From contig CAWCHI010000018.1 of assembly GCA_963795335.1 (NCBI GenBank), positions 160,607 to 224,606 of the forward strand: a stretch of 64,000 bases of DNA, in the 5' to 3' direction. How positions within the stretch are numbered: the stretch's first letter is position 1; each line of letters opens with the position of its first letter. The notes beneath the pieces are model-generated. The model saw nothing but the letters and a program-made list of their open reading frames with translations. It ran no database searches and had not been told where the DNA came from. Of this stretch, positions 18,553 to 29,007 are shown piece after piece. Position numbers and translations under genes: made by a program. Origin of the DNA: Trebonia sp963795335. GTDB taxonomy: Bacteria; Actinomycetota; Actinomycetes; Streptosporangiales; Streptosporangiaceae.

Positions 18553-19528
18553 TCACACCTTTCGCGTGTGATTTGATCTGTCGGTTAAGCGTTCGCGGGC
18601 AGCGTTCTCCGCCAGCCAGCGCTCCGCGTCGATCGCGGCCGAGCACCCGCTGCCGGCCGCGGTGATGGCCTGCCGGTATACGTGGTCCACCACGTCGCCG
18701 CAGGCGAAGACGCCCTCGATCGCGGTCCGGGTGGTCCGGCCCTCGACCTCTAGGTACCCGTCGGGGGTGATGGCGAGCTGTCCGGCGAACAGCTCGCTGC
18801 GCGGGGCGTGGCCGATCGCGATGAACACGCCGCCGAGCGGGCAGCACGGTCTCCTCGCCGCTGCGGACGTTGCGCACCCGCAGCCCGGAGACCTTCCCCT
18901 CGCCTTCCATCGCGACGGGCTCGCTGTTCCACTGGAACTTGATCTTCGGGTTGGCCAACGCCCGGTCCTGCATGATCTTGGAGGCGCGGAGCACGTCGCG
19001 CCGGACCACCAGCGTGACCGTCTTGCCGAACCGGGTCAGGAACAGCGCCTCTTCCAGGGCGGAGTCGCCGCCGCCGACCACCGCGATGTCCTGCTCACGG
19101 AAGAAGAAGCCGTCACAGGTGGCGCACCAGGACACGCCGTGCCCGGACAGCGCCTTCTCACCGGGGATGCCCAGCTCCTTGTAGCGCGACCCGGTCGCGA
19201 TGATCACTGAAGTGGCCAGGTAGGTCTCGCTCTCGGTCTTCACGACCTTGGGCGACGCCTTCAGGTCGACCTCGATGACGTCATCCGAGATCAGTTCGGC
19301 GCCGAATCGCTCGGCCTGCTTGCGCAGCGAGTCCATCAGCTCCGGACCCATGATCCCGTCGGGAAACCCGGGAAAGTTCTCCACGTCGGTGGTCTGCATC
19401 AGCGCACCGCCCGCGGTCACTGACCCCTCGAAGACCAGAGGCCGAAGCTCGGCCCTGGCGCTGTAGATGGCAGCGGTGTAACCCGCCGGGCCAGAGCCAA
19501 TGATGATGACGTCACGAACGCCGGTCAC
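18553..19528 (-). CDS. trxB: thioredoxin-disulfide reductase (one frameshift)
   Basis: This flavoenzyme passes electrons from NADPH to thioredoxin. It starts at GTG 19528, preceded by AGGAGG. It has the FAD motif VIIIGSGPAGYTAAIYSARA, the redox pair in GVSWCATCDGFFFREQDIAV and the NADPH motif VVGGGDSALEEALFLTRFG. Near 18838 one extra G shifts the frame; without it ETVLP joins LGGVFIAIGHAPRSELFAGQ and the second FAD motif GVFACGDVVDHVYRQAITAA. The length is normal at about 325 residues. It heads the trxB-trxA pair. Confidence 0.94.
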
Positions 19529-19557
19529 TGAACGCCTCCTCGTTATGCTTCCCGCTT

Positions 19558-19584
19558 AACCGATACTAGGGCGCGGAGATTCCC
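19558..19584 (-). promoter_or_regulatory. sigma-R-type promoter of trxBA
   Basis: On the minus strand GGGAAT (19584-19579) and GTT (19560-19558) are separated by exactly 18 bp, the consensus of thiol-oxidative-stress sigma-R (SigH in mycobacteria) promoters. trxBA is a classic target of that regulon. No sigma-R gene is in the window. Confidence 0.8.
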
Positions 19585-19586
19585 GG

Positions 19587-20504
19587 TCAGCCCGCCAACG
19601 GGACCGACGCCATGACTTCGGGCGCCGAGGCCGTGCACCCACGCCCCACCACCCACACCCGGCTCGCGCTGGCGATCACGTAGGCCGGTGTTCCCTGGTA
19701 CGTGGCCCGGTCGACCAGCGTGGGGGCGTCGGTGAGCTTCAGGACGCAGCCCAGCAGCGCCGCCGACGGAACGCCGCCGGTACCGCCGCTGGCCGCCCGG
19801 CTCGCCGTGATGGACCGGACCTGCCCGGCCAGGGCCGCCTTCTGGTATGCGGTCCCGCTCTCGGTCACCGTGAACGGCGCCGTCCGGCTCGCGCTGGCGG
19901 CGGGCCGGGGCGCCCCGGGCCCGGCGGCGGAGATCCGCTTTGTCCCTGAGGCCGGCCCCGCCTCCGAGGTTGACCCGGCGGCGGAGCTGGCGGACGCGGC
20001 GGCGGGCCCGGCGGCCGACCCGGACGCGGCCGCGCTGGAAGACGACGACCCGGGAGAGTGTGAGAGCAGGAAGCCGAGGCCGGCCAGCACCAGGCAGACG
20101 GCCGCGAGCGTGCCGCTCAGCCGGAAGACCCGGCCGGGGCGCCGGACGCGGGCATGGCGGGGGGGCCTGCCCAGGGTCCTGGACCGTACCGCGCCGACGG
20201 CGGCCGGGCTGTCACTGGCCCGGCTGCCAGCGGCGGGGCCCTGGTCGTGCGGGGCCGCGTCCCTGGCGGCAGCTGCGGTACTGGATGTCCCGTTGGTCCC
20301 GGCGGCGGCACGGGCGGCTGCCTCAGCCGCGATCGCGGCGCTGATCCGGGTGCTGACATGGGGGGGCAGCACAGGAGCGGGAACGCTGGCCAGGAACGCC
20401 GACACCACGGACAGCCGCGTCGCGGCGTCCGTGCCCTGCTCGTCAGCTTCCCCGGCGGAGACCTCGTGGTAGTCGTCTGCGTCGGGGGGCGGGTGCCCGC
20501 TCAT
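19587..20504 (-). CDS. putative anti-sigma factor, single-pass membrane protein
   Basis: This 305-residue protein is translationally coupled to sigM (four-base overlap). The N-terminal about 60 residues (SAGEADEQGTDAATRLSVVS, VPAPVLPPHVSTRISAAIA) would be the cytosolic sigma-binding part. A basic stretch RRPGRVFRLSG precedes one membrane helix (TLAAVCLVLAGLGFLL). A long Ser/Ala/Gly-rich linker leads to a small extracytoplasmic domain (SAALLGCVLKLTDAPTLVDR, TPAYVIASASRVWVVGRGC). I see no clear zinc-binding anti-sigma HxxxCxxC motif, so the role rests mainly on position, as with the gene after sigM in mycobacteria. Confidence 0.7.
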   Translation of the reverse strand: MSGHPPPDADDYHEVSAGEADEQGTDAATRLSVVSAFLASVPAPVLPPHVSTRISAAIAAEAAARAAAGTNGTSSTAAAARDAAPHDQGPAAGSRASDSPAAVGAVRSRTLGRPPRHARVRRPGRVFRLSGTLAAVCLVLAGLGFLLSHSPGSSSSSAAASGSAAGPAAASASSAAGSTSEAGPASGTKRISAAGPGAPRPAASASRTAPFTVTESGTAYQKAALAGQVRSITASRAASGGTGGVPSAALLGCVLKLTDAPTLVDRATYQGTPAYVIASASRVWVVGRGCTASAPEVMASVPLAG

Positions 20505-21133
20505 CCTCCTCCTCCCGGTTCAGATGGGACGCTCCCCGCGACCGGCTGGTTCCCGTCGCCGGCATAACCACCCCGCAGGTGCGCCACGTACGGCAGCAGC
20601 CGGGCCCGGCCCCGGGCACAGCGGCTCTTCACCGTCCCCTCCGAGACGCGCAGGACCGCGGCGGCGTCGGCGACCGAGTAACCGAGCATGTCCACCAGCA
20701 CCAGCGCTGCCCGCTGCGGGGGCGGCAGCATCCGCAGGGCCGCGTCGACGTCGAGCCGCGAGTCGGTCGCGGCGGCGCTGTCAGGCAACTGGCCGGTACC
20801 GCGGCCAGGCAATTCGTCCGGATCGCCGGACCAGGCGACCGACCGCGCCGCGCGGCGGCGCAGCAGGTCGAGGGACGCGTTCACCACGATGCGGTGCAGC
20901 CAGGTGGTAACCGCCGACTCGGCCCGGAAGTCACCCGCCCGGCGGAAGGCGGAGATCATCGCGTCTTGCAGCGCGTCGGCGGCATCGTCGGGATCGCAGG
21001 TGATCCGCAGCGCGACCGCCCAGAGCCGTCCGGAGTGCCGCTGGAAGAGGATGCCGAACGCATCCGGGTCCCCCTCGGCGTGCCGGCGGAGCAAGGTGGC
21101 GTCTGACGGCTCGCCGGCGGCCAGGCCCGACAC
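20501..21133 (-). CDS. sigM: ECF sigma factor, SigM-like
   Basis: This 210-residue ECF sigma factor has region 2 (HAEGDPDAFGILFQRHSGRL to DALQDAMISAFRRAGDFRAE and VTTWLHRIVVNASLDLLRRR) and region 4 (LRMLPPPQRAALVLVDMLGY, SVADAAAVLRVSEGTVKSRC, ARGRARLLPYV). The Gly-rich C-terminus overlaps the next gene by four bases. The position between the murJ/pseudokinase genes and trxBA is that of sigM in mycobacteria and Streptomyces. It sits 19 bp after the pseudokinase gene, so it may be read from that operon. Confidence 0.9.
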   Translation of the reverse strand: MSGLAAGEPSDATLLRRHAEGDPDAFGILFQRHSGRLWAVALRITCDPDDAADALQDAMISAFRRAGDFRAESAVTTWLHRIVVNASLDLLRRRAARSVAWSGDPDELPGRGTGQLPDSAAATDSRLDVDAALRMLPPPQRAALVLVDMLGYSVADAAAVLRVSEGTVKSRCARGRARLLPYVAHLRGGYAGDGNQPVAGSVPSEPGGGG

Positions 21134-21152
21134 GGGACGATCCGGCCGCAGG

Positions 21153-22834
21153 TCAGGAACTGCCGGAGGCGGCGGTACCGCGCAGCACGACGTTGTAGAT
21201 GCGGCCTTGGTACTGACCGGGCTGGTCCGGGTTCGGCGGCAAGTTGCCGGTCAGCCAGATCAGCACGTAACGTCCGGTCGCCTTGGACGAGATCGTGTAG
21301 GTCAGCGTCCCGCTGCCGGTCGTCTTCTTCCCGACCTGGGTGAAGTTCGACAGGGCAGTCCTGGACAGGGTGGCCGAGTTGCCCAGGTAGACCTTGGCCG
21401 TGGTGGCGCCGCTGCCCACGGTCACCTGCACCTGGCTTAGCTGCACGGATTTACCCATGTCGATCAGCAGACCGGTGCCCGACTTCAGGTTCCCGAAGTT
21501 GGCTTGGTTCTGGTAGGAGTCGGTGTGCCAGTAGGTGCTGGGTGAGCTGTCGATCGCCTTGGGGGCGTCGGGGGCGTCCTCGCTGTCCGAGCCGAGGATG
21601 TTGAACGTGGTGTCCCTGGCCGGCGTGAGCACGGTGCCGCCGGCCGGGGCGGAGGCGGTCGCCGACGCGTGCGTGCCGCTGCTCGCCGGGGGGCTGCCCG
21701 AGGTGCGGAACCCGACCGCCCACACGACGACCGCGGCCACCGCGAGCACGACCGCCACGATGGCGACGATGAGCACGGGCCCAGGGCCCCGGCGCGGCTG
21801 GGCCTGGTAGCCCGGCGCGGCGTACTGCGACCCGGTGTACTGGCCCCCGGAGTACTGACCCCGGGGGTACTGGCCGCTGGGGTACTGGCCGCTGGGGTAC
21901 TGGCCGCTGGGATAGGGGGCCGAGGTCGGCGGCTGGTACGGCGCGGTGCCACTCGGCCCCCGGTCCGATCCCGACCACGCGTCAGTGTTGTCCGGGGCCG
22001 CCCTGTAACCGCCGTACGCCGGCCGGGGCACGGCGGAGCGGGTTCCGGCAGCGGCACCGGCGGCGCCACGCCCGCCAGGGCGTCGGCGAAGTCGGCGGGC
22101 GACTGGATCGGCGGTCCCTGCCGCGTCGGGCGCTGCAGCAGCGACCGGATGATCAGGCTGTCGAGGGCGTGGGAGACGTCCGGGGAGACCTGACGGGGGT
22201 CGGCCGCCACGCCGTCCGACAACGGGGCGGCGGGCAGCCGGGTCGGCTCCTCGCCCGGCCAGTAGCCGGTCAGCGCCGCGTACAGCAGCGCCGCGACGGC
22301 GGTGGTGTCAGCCAGGGCCGGGTCCTCGGCGGCGGCGCCGGTCAGCGCGTCGCCGGCCAGGGCGGCGTCGATGCCGAGCCCGGTGATCTTGATGCCGCTG
22401 CCACGGGTCCACCACAGGGTGTCCGGGGTCAGCCGCAGGTGCGCCTGGCCGAGGGCATGGGCGCCCGCTACCGCGCGGGCGGCGTCGCCGATCAGTGAGC
22501 AGGCCACGGACGCGTCGAGCGGGCCGTCGTCGAGCAGGTCGGCGAGCGAGTCACCGCCGACCCACTCGAGCACGATGTAGGCCTGGCCGCCGCCGTCCTC
22601 GACGTCGAAGACCTGGGCCATCCGCGGGTCAGACAGCCTGCTGGCCGCCCTGGCGGCGGTCACCACCTGCGGATCCGCGGGAAGCCCGGCCACGAACGTG
22701 AGGACGGAGACCGGACGCGCGAGCGTCTCGTCGATGGCCTTCCACATAGTCCAGCCGTTGCCTGCGGCGACCTGATCCACCAGCCGGTATCGCCCGGCAA
22801 GCCGTGTTCCTGGTTCAGCGGTGTACGTGCTCAT
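21153..22834 (-). CDS. membrane pseudokinase with discoidin-like extracellular domain (one frameshift)
   Basis: From 22834 the protein starts with a protein-kinase fold (YTAEPGTRLAGRYRLVDQVA; VLEWVGGDSLADLLDDGPLD). The Gly-loop is degraded, the HRD position reads QAHLRLTPDTLWW and no DFG is seen (KITGLGI), so it is probably inactive. A P/Y/G/Q linker with repeated YPSGQ units (about 21840-21920) follows, then one membrane helix (VLIVAIVAVVLAVAAVVVWA) and a C-terminal F5/8-type beta-sandwich (DSSPSTYWHTDSYQNQANF; VQLSQVQVTVGSGATTAKVY). The frame changes near 22040 (one base missing or two extra). In mycobacteria the pseudokinase is fused to MurJ/MviN; here it is a separate gene next to murJ. 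Confidence 0.8.
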
Positions 22835-23092
22835 ACGCAGTCGTCAAGAGCGGGCGGGCTCTCGGCCTCCTTCCAGCCCCTGATATCCCACGGACCACCG
22901 TCCCATGGTAGTCACTGGCGCCTGCCGTAACCGGTCGGCTGGCGCAAGGCATCTGGCAAGCCGCCCTACCGTTATATGCGAATACCGGCGAAGGCGCACC
23001 TCCGGGCATGCGCCGCGGCGGTCACCGGCCTGCGCCGGCACCGGTGTTCGGCCAGATGTCATCGTCCCGTCATCCGGACTGCTCACGGGCTG

Positions 23093-25285
23093 CTAACCGA
23101 ACCGTCCGGCGACGGACTGCACCAGCGTGCGGAACTCCTCGATGCCGAGGATGCCGCGAGCAGAGCGCGTACAGCAGCAGCGCCCCGCCGCCGCCGACTA
23201 GCGTGACCACCAGCCCGTAGAGCGTCCCCGGGTGGAGGAACGAGCCGACCACCGCCATCACCACGAAGGCGAAGACCAGCCCGGGGATCGTTGCGAGGAA
23301 CATCCGGATCAGCGACCGGGTGATCCGCCAGCCGTCGAGGCTGCCGACCCGGCGCAGCAGCAGCGGCCAGGCGATGACCGCGCCCGCCAGCGTCATGATG
23401 TCGAACGCGAACGCGAGCCCGACCACGATGTGCGGGGGCGATACCGCGACCTTCACCACCATGTAGCCGATGACGCCGATGATCAGCATGATCATGCCGA
23501 TGACGGCCGGGGTCCGGCTCTCGTGGAACGAGTAGAACACCCGCAGCTGGAGCTGGGTCAGCATGAACGGCAGCAGGCCGAGGCAGAAGGCGCCGAACAC
23601 CTCGCCGATGTACCGGGCGTCCTGCCAGGTGGTGTGCCCGTGGCCGAGCAGGAACTCGCACAGCGGCGCCCCGAGCACGGCGAGGAACACCGCGGCGGGT
23701 ACCACGATGACCGAGGCCAGCCGCACGCCCTTGGAGAAGTCCTCCCGGACGAGGGAGTAGCGCCGGTCGTTGGCGTGCCCGCTCATCCGCGGCAGCAGCG
23801 CGCTGATGACCGAGATGCCGACGATCGCGTACGGCAACTGGAAGAGCTGGTAGGCGTTGGCGTAGGCGGAGATGCCCGTCTGCGGGGGCGCGGAGTTGGC
23901 CACCCGGGTCACCACCAGGTTGCCGAGCCACTGAGCTGAACACGTAGCCGAACATCCAGCCCGACATCCGGCCGATCTCGGCGATCTCCGCGCGGCGGAA
24001 GTCGAAGGTCAGCTTCATGTCGAAGCCGGCCCGCCACATGATCGGGAACAGCGCGATCGACTGGATGACGATGCCGAGCGTGGTGCCGATGGCGAGCAAC
24101 TCGATGCCGTAGCCGGAGATGGTGGCCGAGCTGGTGCCGGGTTTGCCGACGGTCACCGCGAAGAGGATGCCGACGAAGATCACGACGACGTTGTTGATGA
24201 CCGGGGTCCACATGTTGGGGCCGAACCGGCCGCGCACGTTGAGGATGGCGCCGAGCAGCGAGTCCATCCCGTAGAAGAAGATCTGCGGGATGAAGATGTA
24301 GGCGAAGATAACAGTGAGGTGATACTCGTTCTTCGCGCCCAGGTTGCCGCCGTAAAGGCTGGCGATCGGCTGGGCCAGCACGGTGGCGAGGACCGTGATC
24401 CCGAGCAGGCAGATCACGCCGAGGGAGTAGATCCGCTTCGCGTACCCCTGGCCCCGGTCCGGGTCCTCCTTGGCCGCCCGGACCAGCATCGGCACCACGA
24501 CCGAGGTGAACACGCCGCCTAGCATCAGGTAGTAGACGGTGTTGGGCAGCGTGTTGGCCGTGTTGTAGGCGTTGCGCGTGGTGTAGAGGCCGAGCGCCCA
24601 GAGGAACACGAACGTGCGCAGGAACCCGGTTACCCGGGACACGAGCGTGCCGATGGCCATCGCCTTGCTCGACCGGGCCAGGTTGGGCGAGGTGCTCTCG
24701 TCCGCACGCCGCGGCCGACGCCGCGGCGGGCGCGGGGCGGGCGTCCGGCTCGAGGATCCTGGTCCGGTCGAGCTCGGCCGGAAGGGCGGCCTGCTGCGCC
24801 GTGCGGCCGGCGGGGACGAACCGCGGCGCGGGCGGGCTGTCCTCGGGTAGTCGTAGGGCTGGAACGACGGCTGCGGGTAGCCGGCGGGCACCGGCGGCAG
24901 GAACGATGTCGGCGCCGCGGCCGGGCGCTGACCGGTCGCCGGCGGGCACGTACCCCTCGCGCGGGGTGAAGGTGGGCTGCGGGCGGCTGCCCCGGTTCCG
25001 GCTGTGCCGCGGCCCAGTGGCCTGGTGCTCGTCCGGGCCGGGCGCGTGCGGGGTGAACGAGGGCCCGGCCTGCCGCGCCCCGGGCGGCGGGGCCAGGGGC
25101 TGCTCGTCCTCCGCGTACCCGACCAGGCCGGGCGGGTACCCGGGTGGCGGCGGCGGCTGGTACCCGGGCGGCGTCATCATCGTCGGGGGCGACTCGGGCG
25201 GCCGTGGCGTGAACCGCGGCTGCGCCCCCTCCGGCGGCTCGTCGTCGGGGAACGGCGGCTCAGCGGGCCTGGTCGGCCTGGTCAT
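23093..25285 (-). CDS. murJ: lipid II flippase MurJ/MviN (several frameshifts)
   Basis: This is a MOP-superfamily flippase that exports lipid II for peptidoglycan synthesis. A proline-rich cytosolic N-terminus of about 190 residues from ATG 25285 (TRPTRPAEPPFPDDEPPEG) precedes the core: MAIGTLVSRVTGFLRTFVFL, NTLPNTVYYLMLGGVFTSVV, FFYGMDSLLGAILNVRGRFG, ISAYANAYQLFQLPYAIVGI and FSKGVRLASVIVVPAAVFLA. Shifts near 24850-24930, 23935 and 23160 move the frame; the last leads to the true end ILGIEEFRTLVQSVAGRFG and TAG at 23093. The start overlaps the DUF6049 stop (ATGA). Confidence 0.9.
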
Positions 25286-27464
25286 GCGGCGCCTCCCGCC
25301 TTGTCCGCGTGCTCAGCAGGGCCCTGGATCCTGGCGCGGGCCAGCCGCTTGCGGCGCAGCTGGTAGACCGACGTCAGGACCAGGATCCCGAGTGCGCCGC
25401 CGATGATGGTGAGCAGGAACCGGCCGAACGCGCGTGACCTCGACGCTCAGCGGCAGTGTCGTCAGCAGCGACCCGTTTTGCGTAACCAACTGTAGCTGCA
25501 CCGTGGTGGTTCCAATCGACGCGGCGTGGACCGGCATCCGGACGGTGTTGGTCTTCCCGCCCAGGACCGTCAGAAGCCCCTCGTGCGGGCCCACTCGGAC
25601 CGTGCTGCCTTCTGGCGCGGTCGCCGTCACCCGGACTTGCACCGGTTGGCTGAGTCCGTTCTTGACCGACACCGGAGTCTCGCCCGAGTTCCCGGCCAGC
25701 AGCACCTTGGTGATCGGGATGATCTGCACCTTACCTTCGGAAAAGCTCAGGTAGCGCTGCAGCCGGGCGGCCGCGTCGGTGCCACCCGCCGAGCCCGCAC
25801 CGCGCCAGGCCGACGACGCGGTGGCGGCGACGGCTCCCGCCAGCGAGTCGGTCACCGCCGCCGACGGCTGGTACAGCAGGTTGGTGAACACGCCGACGCC
25901 TGCGTTGAGTGACGGGAGGCGGGCGACGGTGCGGGCGGACAGCTCGTGCTGGCTGACCTGCTTGGCGGGCAGCGCCCCGGACGACGCTGGCGGCTCCTTG
26001 GCCGCCGCCGTGGCCAGCGCGGACAGCCCGGTTGCCTTCAGCCAGGGCATGCTTTTGGTGATCCGCAGCAGGTCGCCGGCCTCGGCCGCCGACGGGTCCC
26101 AGCCCGTCGGCGGCGCCACCACCAGGGAGCGGGCCAGCGCGGGGGCCTCGCTGACGATCATCGCGGTCTGCGCCAGGAAGTCCTGCAGGTAGGCGAACTG
26201 GCCCGCCGCTGTCGCCCTGGCCGACGCCGACCCGAGCTGGCTGGTGATCCCGGCATCGGCCAGCAAGACCGACATCCGCGTGCCGATCCCGCTGACCTGG
26301 GTCTGGGCGAGGGCGTTGTCGGCCCCGGAGGTGACTGACGGCAGTTCGCCGCTGCTCAGCACCACGGTATTGATCCCGCCGTAGGTCGCCAGGCTGGTCA
26401 GCACGCCGGCGTCGGCCAGGCCGTCGGCGGGCCAGGCCGCGTTCAGCGCCGCCCCGTGCCCGGTGCCGGTGCCCGTGGTCCCGAACGTGTGCGGCAGGAT
26501 CTGCCTGGCTACCTTCTGCCCGAGCTGGTAGGCGGACCGCACGTTGCCGTCAAGGCCGGCATGGCTGAGCGCGGCCACGTCGACATTGGCGTAGGGGGTC
26601 AGGAAAGCGGGCTGCCCGGCGGTCGCCTGCTGAAGCTGGCCGAGCCAGCTGGCCGCCGCCTTGCTCGGCTGCTGCCGCGTGCGGCCGGAGCAGGTGCCGG
26701 TGCCGCCGGTGTAGTACGGGCCCTTCATGACCGACACGTCGGACAGCAGGGCCGGGTCAATGTCCCAGGTCAGGTCGTCGGCCGAGGCCCAGCTGGCGCC
26801 CGCGGCCAGCAGCGTCGAGAGGCGGCCGCCGTCGACCGAGCGGGCCAGCGCGCTCGTCGCCAGCGTGTGCCCGCAGGCACCCTGCTGCGGCGTGTCGACC
26901 AGCGGCCAGACCCACGCCACCTGGAGCTGCTTGCCCTTCTCCTGCTGGAAGGACCCGGCGCCGGGCCAGTACGGCAGCAGGGTCTGCGCGGCGGCGCTGT
27001 GCGTGGCCCCCGGGGTCTGCGCGGTCACCTGAACCGGGAAGACGCCGAAGCCGCCGTAGAAGGAGCCAGGCCGGGAACGACACCGACCACCGGATCGTTT
27101 CGCCGTCGCGGACGGTTCCGGTCACCTCGGCCTGGCCGGCCGGAATGAGCGACGGGAAGCTGCCGGTGCTGGTGAAAGCGGTCATCTCGGACCGGGTGGT
27201 GAAATTCTGCGCACTCGTCGCGGCTTGCACGCTGATACCGGATACGTCCGACCCGGTGTGGTTGGCCAGCGTGCCGTTCAGCGTCACGGTCGACCCGTGG
27301 GTCGCGAAACTGGGCGACATCCCGGTGACAGAGATCGCGAGCGGCTGTCAGCCCTGCCCGTCGCGGCCTGCGCGGACGGGGCGGCGAGAGCCAGCCCGGG
27401 GATCCAGACGCAGACAGCGATCAGCGCACCGAGGGCGCGGAGAGACGGAGCGCACGGTTCGCAT
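25282..27464 (-). CDS. DUF6049 secreted/membrane protein (several frameshifts)
   Basis: This is a large envelope protein found upstream of murJ in actinobacteria (Rv3909-like by position). ATG 27464 begins a signal peptide whose hydrophobic core (LRALGALIAVCVWIPGLALA, then APSAQA) lies one frame over. Ig-like sections follow (SFATHGSTVTLNGTLANHTG; PVQVRVTATAPEGSTVRVGP) around a polysaccharide-deacetylase-like middle (VAWVWPLVDTPQQGACGHTL; FLTPYANVDVAALSHAGLDG). A C-terminal membrane helix (FLLTIIGGALGILVLTSVYQ) and basic tail end at 25282. Shifts lie near 27440, 27355, 27075 and 25437. The role is unknown; context suggests envelope biogenesis. A NUDIX gene (mutT4) often sits between it and pcnA but is absent here. 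Confidence 0.8.
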
Positions 27465-27507
27465 GTTATGGCCGTTCGCTAGGAAAGGGTCGCGCTAGAT
27501 ACCCTGA

Positions 27508-29007
27508 ATGCCCGTGTCAGATTCCACCTCCGTCGCCCAGAAGGCTACCTTGAGCGCCGACCAGCGAAGGCCGCCGCGGCCCTGCTTCGCGCCAATGCCT
27601 CGCCCGCCGTGGCCGAGCTCGGCGACCTCTTTATCCAGGCGGGGCACGAGCTCGCGCTCGTCGGCGGCCCGGTCCGGGACGTCTTCCTCGGCGGCCGCCC
27701 CAGGGACCTCGACCTGACCACGGACGCAGTCCCCGAGCGGGTCCTCGCGATCACCCGGGAGTGGGCGGACAAGACGTGGACGGTCGGCATCGCCTTCGGC
27801 ACCGTCGGGCTGCGCAAGGGCGACGAGATCTTCGAGATCACCACGTACCGGAGCGAGGCCTACGACCGGACGTCGCGCAAGCCCGAGGTGCGGTACGGCC
27901 GGTCGCTGACGGCCGACCTGGAACGGCGCGACTTCACCATCAACGCCATGGCCGCCCGGCTGCCGTCGTTCGAGCTGGTCGACCCGTTCGGCGGCCTGGC
28001 CGCGCTGCGAGAGCGGGTGATCAGGACGCCGGGCCGGCCGGAGGACTCCTTTTCCGATGACCCGCTGCGCATCTTGCGGGCGGCCCGGTTCGCCGCCCGG
28101 CTCGGGTTCGCGGTCGACGACGGCGTCCAGCGGGCCATGCGGGAGATGGCGGGGCGGCTGTCGATCGTGTCAGCCGAGCGCGTCACCGACGAGCTGACCA
28201 AGCTGATGCTGACCGCGACCCCCGAGCCCGGGATCGACCTGCTGGTGCGGCACCGGCGCGGCCGACGTGGTGCTGCCCGAGCTGTCGGCCCTGCGGATGG
28301 AGGTCGACGAGCACCACCGGCACAAGGACGTCTACTCGCACTCGCTGACGGTGCTGCGCCAGGCGATCGAGCTGGAGCCGCGCTACGGCCTCGACCGCGA
28401 CCTGGTGCTGCGGCTGGCCGCGATCCTGCACGACATCGGCAAGCCGCCGACCCGGTCGCTGCTGCCCGGGGGCAAGGTGGCGTTCCACCATCACGAGACC
28501 GTCGGCGCCAAGATGGCGCGCAAGCGGCTGACCGAGCTGCGGTTCCCCAAGGACGTCATCAACGATGTGGCGGAGCTGGTGAAGCTGCACCTGCGGTTCC
28601 ACGGCTACGGCGACGGCGACTGGACCGACTCGGCCGTGCGCCGCTACGTGACCGACGCCGGGCCGCTGCTGACCCGGCTGCACGCGCTCACCCGGGCCGA
28701 CTGCACGACCCGGAACACGCGCAAGGCGGCCCGGCTGGCGGCCGCCTACGACGCGCTCGAGGCGCGCATCGCGGTGCTGCGCGAGCAGGAGGAGCTCGAC
28801 GCGATCCGGCCCGACCTGGACGGCGACGAAGATGATGCGGATCCTCGGGCTCACGCCGGGGCCGCTGGTGGGCCGCGCCCTGGAAGTTCCTGCCGCGACC
28901 TGCGCCTGGAGGAGGGTCCGCTCGGCGCTGAGCGCGCTACCGCTGAGCTGGTTGCGTGGGCCGGGCGGGAGGGGATTGAGGTTCCGCCCGCGGACCCCGC
29001 AGGGTGA
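27508..29007 (+). CDS. pcnA: CCA tRNA nucleotidyltransferase (several frameshifts)
   Basis: This enzyme adds or repairs the tRNA 3' CCA end. The head domain has HELALVGGPVRDVFLGGRPR, the metal-binding DLDLTTDAVPE, then GTVGLRKGDEIFEITTYRSE and RRDFTINAMAARLPSFELVD. The HD domain has HKDVYSHSLTVLRQAIELEP and LAAILHDIGKPPTRSLLPGG. The C-terminus, rebuilt by removing two extra C bases, reads MRILGLTPGPLVGRAWKFLR. Shifts: near 27570 (one base missing), 28255, 28830, 28888 and 28902 (one extra each). It is divergent from DUF6049, and its 3' end overlaps the MFS gene by 71 bp. Confidence 0.92.
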
